A model generated the notes under the pieces. It worked only from the letters and a program-made list of their open reading frames with translations, was not told the DNA's origin and made no database searches. This document shows, piece by piece, positions 42,292 to 44,800 of a stretch of 44,800 nt of DNA. Source of the stretch: an uncultured Spirochaetales bacterium (GTDB lineage Bacteria; Spirochaetota; Spirochaetia; Sphaerochaetales; Sphaerochaetaceae); the NCBI GenBank assembly GCA_949285785.1, contig CASEAG010000013.1:1-44800 (forward strand), given 5' to 3'. The position numbers and the translations under genes were made by a program. Within the stretch, counting starts at the first letter, position 1. Every line of letters begins with the position of its first letter.

Positions 42292-43269
42292 ATGAAGAAG
42301 CTGCTCACTATACTCGCAACCTCACTCGTCATCGCATCCACACTCCTCGCCCAGGCCGCAGGCGAGACCACAGACAATGGGAGCATCAGGATAGGGATCT
42401 CCCAGCTCATGGCCCACCCTGCCCTCGACGACATCGCCCAGGGCATCGTCGATGCCCTCGAGGAAGACGGCATCATGGCGGATGTAGACATCCAGAACGC
42501 CAACGGCGACGTGTCGACCGCTTCTTCGATTGCACAACTCTTCAAGGACGAGGGCATGGACGTCGTGGTCGGAATCGCGACTCCAACGGCCCAGGCCCTG
42601 GCGAACGTGTTCGATGACATCCCCGTCGTGTTCGCCACCGTCACCGATGTCGAGGCAGCTGGTCTCGATGGGCTATCAAACGTATGCGGCACCTCGGACG
42701 CCGTGCCGTTCGAGGAGCACTTCCAGCTCATCGAGGAGGTTTCCGGTGCCCGCACGATAGGCATGGTATACACCGCAGGAGAAGCCAACGGGTTGGCCTC
42801 GATGGAGAGGATGAAAGCCATCTGCGAGGAGAACGGAATCGGCTTCGTCTCATCATCGGTCTCGAACTCCTCCGAGGTTCGTCAGGCTGCACAGTCCATA
42901 GTCGACAGGGTCGATGCCGTCTACGTCGCCAACGACAACGCCGTGATCTCGGCGATCGCATCGCTTTCAGAAGTCTGTCTCGAGGCAGGAGTGCCGCTCT
43001 TCAGCGCAGACACGACATCCGCATTCGGCACCGACGTTTTCATAGCTTGCGGCTTCAACTACTACAAGTCCGGTCTGCTGACCGGAGAGGCGGTGTCGAG
43101 GATCATCTCGGGTGAGAGTCCCGAGGATATCGGAACCCTATACCTGACTGATCTTGAATACTACGTGAATCTGGATGTGGCCCAGGAGCTTGGAATCGAT
43201 GTTCCCCATAGCATACTGGACGACGCGGTCTACGTGATTCAGGACGGTGAGGATATCATGGCGGAGTAG
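42292..43269 (+). CDS. TrpX-like ABC substrate-binding protein (ABC_sub_bind family)
   Basis: The 325-residue exported protein has a signal peptide (MKKLLTILATSLVIASTLLAQA). Its two-lobed body matches the family that includes TrpX and YtlA-type binding proteins: RIGISQLMAHPALDDIAQGIVDAL, GIATPTAQALAN, IPVVFATVTDVEAAGL, GVPLFSADTTSAFGT and FNYYKSGLLTGE. Characterised members bind aromatic amino acids, notably tryptophan; the ligand here is a guess. Usually a permease and ATPase follow, but here the gene stands alone before a degenerate, transposon-rich region. The partners may have been lost or lie elsewhere. Confidence 0.87.
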   Translation: MKKLLTILATSLVIASTLLAQAAGETTDNGSIRIGISQLMAHPALDDIAQGIVDALEEDGIMADVDIQNANGDVSTASSIAQLFKDEGMDVVVGIATPTAQALANVFDDIPVVFATVTDVEAAGLDGLSNVCGTSDAVPFEEHFQLIEEVSGARTIGMVYTAGEANGLASMERMKAICEENGIGFVSSSVSNSSEVRQAAQSIVDRVDAVYVANDNAVISAIASLSEVCLEAGVPLFSADTTSAFGTDVFIACGFNYYKSGLLTGEAVSRIISGESPEDIGTLYLTDLEYYVNLDVAQELGIDVPHSILDDAVYVIQDGEDIMAE

Positions 43270-43427
43270 ACGCTTCGTTTTTGCTGTACTTGCATCTGAT
43301 CCAGAAACGACTATGGAAAGGCATCCGATCGCCTTCACGGCAGGAAGATGCCTTGATTGTCGCTGGGAAGGCTTCCAGATCTTCAAGACCGCCTGCAACT
43401 GTTCTTGCAATCAAAAAAAGAGAAAGA
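43270..43427. other. Non-coding stretch with an inverted repeat
   Basis: No convincing gene is present. AAGGCATC (43318-43325) and GATGCCTT (43347-43354) can form an 8-bp stem with a smaller GCC/GGC stem inside. A run of A (43412-43419) near the end would be a T tract for minus-strand transcripts leaving the TetR remnant. Confidence 0.4.
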
Positions 43428-43550
43428 TCAAACGATCAACGCGATATTGCATGCCTCGACAATATCCTTTACTGTCAGCTTCTTCGTCTTTCCTTCTCTT
43501 ATCAGCTCAATTGCCTTCTTCGCTATCTGTCCCTTACTATCCACCGGCAT
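43428..43550 (-). pseudogene. Truncated N-terminus of a TetR-family regulator
   Basis: A 40-codon frame reads MPVDSKGQIAKKAIELIREG, then KTKKLTVKDIVEACNI. This is the first helix and most of the helix-turn-helix of a TetR regulator of the DhaS-like kind, where xTRQTFYYHF would follow. Instead four odd residues and a stop come after NI. The rest of the protein is absent, so this is a remnant cut off near the recognition helix, next to a transposon-like region. Confidence 0.65.
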
Positions 43551-43639
43551 ATATGCATTTTACCATAAGCAGCTGAATCATTTTATCTGTATAGGCGGAA
43601 AACGCCTTGCTTCTTCAAACTATTCTCTGTTGCCGCATA

Positions 43640-43830
43640 TTACGGATATACGGTACACTCATATCCGGCACTGCCATAAACGGATAGGCGGTTCGTCTGG
43701 CTTCATGTCGCTTCGGCATGGAGGTCCTGCCTCCAAATCTTACGATGAAGGAGGTGGCCCTTATGAATGGTTATGAAGTTGTCAACGACCTTCAGGACAA
43801 GCCTGAAGGCTTGGACGTGAGCGTTTTCTC
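43640..43830 (-). ncRNA. Structured 3' region of the second TnpB gene, candidate right end/omegaRNA
   Basis: Around and after the tnpB stop there are several stems on the minus strand: CCTTCAGG with CCTGAAGG near 43809-43789, GGAGG-CAGGA-CCTCC near 43737-43723, and a CATG...CATG pairing round CCGAAGCGA just after. This position and structure fit an element right end and its guide RNA. Ends are approximate and the call is by analogy. Confidence 0.3.
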
Positions 43831-44800
43831 CACAGACTCCGTTTCTGGTCTACCTGTGGCACTCCATCCATGCGGCTGATTGACTGCAGCCTGCCCGGAT
43901 TGCATGACCCGGGTGATGTAGTTGTCGCGGATGTTGATGGCGGCATTTACGTCTGCATGCATGCTGCTTCCGCAATGCCTGCATGTGTATCTGTTCCCTT
44001 TCCTCGAAGCCTTGTCTATCGTCTTGCACACCGAGCACTTCTGGCTCGTATAGCGCGCATCCACGAACTCAACCCTTATACCATTCCTCTGGCATTTGTA
44101 GCTGAGCTTGAATTCAAGGTCAGAGTATGACCAGTTGGACAGCCATTTCCTCATGGTCTTGTTGCTCTTCCCCTTGAGTCTCAGCATGTTCATGGATGAC
44201 AAGTCTTCAAGGACATATACGGATACATCCTCATCAGTATTGGCAAGCTTCTTGGAAATGCAGTGGTTCTGGTCATGGACAAACCGCTTCTCGCAGCCGG
44301 AGATGGCCTTGAGCCTTCTCCTGGCACTGCGAGTGCCTTTCTCCTGCAACACAGAACGCACATGATTGTATTTCCTCTTGACCCGCCTTACATCCTTCGC
44401 TCCATAGTGGACTCCTTCAGAGGTTGTAACAATGTTGTAAACGCCTCTGTCCAGTCCCACTATCCTCCCATCGTTTTCAACTATATCGTAATCAGGGCAT
44501 TCGTAGATGAGATTGACGGACACCCTTCCTTTCCTGTCCATCCCTATGTTCGCGCCCTTGAGCTCCCATCCTCCTGACGCAGGGTATCTTTCAGTGAAGA
44601 ACTCCGGAATCGATATGATTGTCCTTATCCTCTTGTTGCAGGTGCTGAAGGTGATCTGAGAGCCTCTGAGCGTCACAGTGCGCACATCATAGCGCATCGT
44701 GCACTTCTCCTTCATCGATGGCCTTTTCATTCTTTCAGCTTTCTTAGGATTCTTCTGCTTAAGCTTCGTCCTCTTCACATTCCAGTTCTTGACGGCTTCC
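43792..44800 (-). CDS. tnpB: Second TnpB (IS605 OrfB-like) nuclease, 5' end outside window
   Basis: At least 335 residues are visible; the frame continues past the right edge (EAVKNWNVKRTK before the first GTG). It differs clearly from the other TnpB. The RuvC aspartate is in VGLDRGVYNIV, the glutamate in YVLEDLSSMN and the last aspartate in HADVNAAINI. The zinc ribbon is CSVCKTID...CRHC. All catalytic positions are kept, so it may be active. No tnpA is seen next to it in the window. The C-terminal tail is long and hydrophilic. Confidence 0.9.
   Translation of the reverse strand, partial: EAVKNWNVKRTKLKQKNPKKAERMKRPSMKEKCTMRYDVRTVTLRGSQITFSTCNKRIRTIISIPEFFTERYPASGGWELKGANIGMDRKGRVSVNLIYECPDYDIVENDGRIVGLDRGVYNIVTTSEGVHYGAKDVRRVKRKYNHVRSVLQEKGTRSARRRLKAISGCEKRFVHDQNHCISKKLANTDEDVSVYVLEDLSSMNMLRLKGKSNKTMRKWLSNWSYSDLEFKLSYKCQRNGIRVEFVDARYTSQKCSVCKTIDKASRKGNRYTCRHCGSSMHADVNAAINIRDNYITRVMQSGQAAVNQPHGWSATGRPETESVEKTLTSKPSGLS

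Noticed and set aside
43754..43880. Short plus-strand frame (MNGYEVVNDLQDKPEGLDVS...) with GGAGG upstream
   Set aside because: It overlaps the stem-rich 3' end of the second tnpB on the opposite strand and matches nothing I know; more likely a product of the structured right end.
1..44800. CRISPR arrays, tRNA or rRNA genes
   Set aside because: No regularly spaced repeats and no cloverleaf or rRNA signatures were seen on either strand.

Overview
The window looks like a chromosomal segment from a host-associated, anaerobic spirochaete. It has moderately high GC, and secreted solute-binding proteins with signal peptides ending in 'VFATG-TET' or 'AQ-ET' style, as I recall from Sphaerochaeta/Treponema-type genomes. 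It also has an anaerobic (radical-SAM dependent) sulfatase system, a ferredoxin-type aldo/keto reductase and gut-type glycan enzymes. The exact taxon is an inference; no rRNA is present. The ordinary genes are strongly codon-biased, so most carry long meaningless antisense open frames, which are left out.

Layout. (1) 1-169: C-terminal tail of a protein with two AT-hook motifs. (2) 294-8099, minus strand: a complete histidine operon hisG-D-C-B-H-A-F-IE in the same order as in E. coli, ending in a translationally coupled pentapeptide-repeat gene. It is preceded by a promoter, a 15-codon leader peptide rich in His codons and a terminator, with mutually exclusive stems: a full classical attenuator. 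(3) 8096-16638: HdeD-like membrane protein, YjjG-like HAD phosphatase, FKBP lipoprotein, small outer-membrane-type protein, acyl-CoA synthetase, YibE/F protein, alkaline phosphatase with Pho-box-like repeats upstream, and an AraC regulator. (4) 16785-25517, plus strand: a sugar ABC importer (binding protein, a small membrane protein, two permeases), galacto-N-biose/lacto-N-biose phosphorylase (GH112), a cytoplasmic sulfatase and its radical-SAM maturase. Together these form a likely pathway for host mucin or milk-type glycans: import, desulfation and phosphorolysis inside the cell. No importer ATPase is present, so a shared MsiK/UgpC-type ATPase is expected elsewhere. (5) 25587-32825: OPT peptide transporter, a desulforedoxin-like small protein coupled to an AraC regulator, a MATE exporter, and the TrkH/TrkA potassium uptake pair.

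(6) 32835-36628, minus strand: a decaying pectin-type locus. A cytoplasmic pectin methylesterase and an alpha/beta hydrolase are intact. The LplB-type permease and its binding protein have collapsed into an in-frame chimeric pseudogene, and the permease 5' end is cut off at an IS200/IS605 element. (7) 36629-38337: that IS element, with intact TnpA (Y1 HUH) and TnpB (RuvC D/E/D). (8) 38356-43269: TIGR04076-family protein, Fe-S aldo/keto reductase coupled to a UvrD/PcrA-type helicase, and an orphan TrpX-like binding protein with a strong promoter and a perfect inverted repeat over its -10. (9) 43270-44800: a truncated TetR N-terminus, a structured non-coding stretch and a second, different TnpB gene running off the window.

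The strongest regulatory observation is the his attenuator. A second theme is that several monocistronic genes have no Shine-Dalgarno and a -10 hexamer only 6-8 bases before the start codon, which suggests leaderless transcripts.
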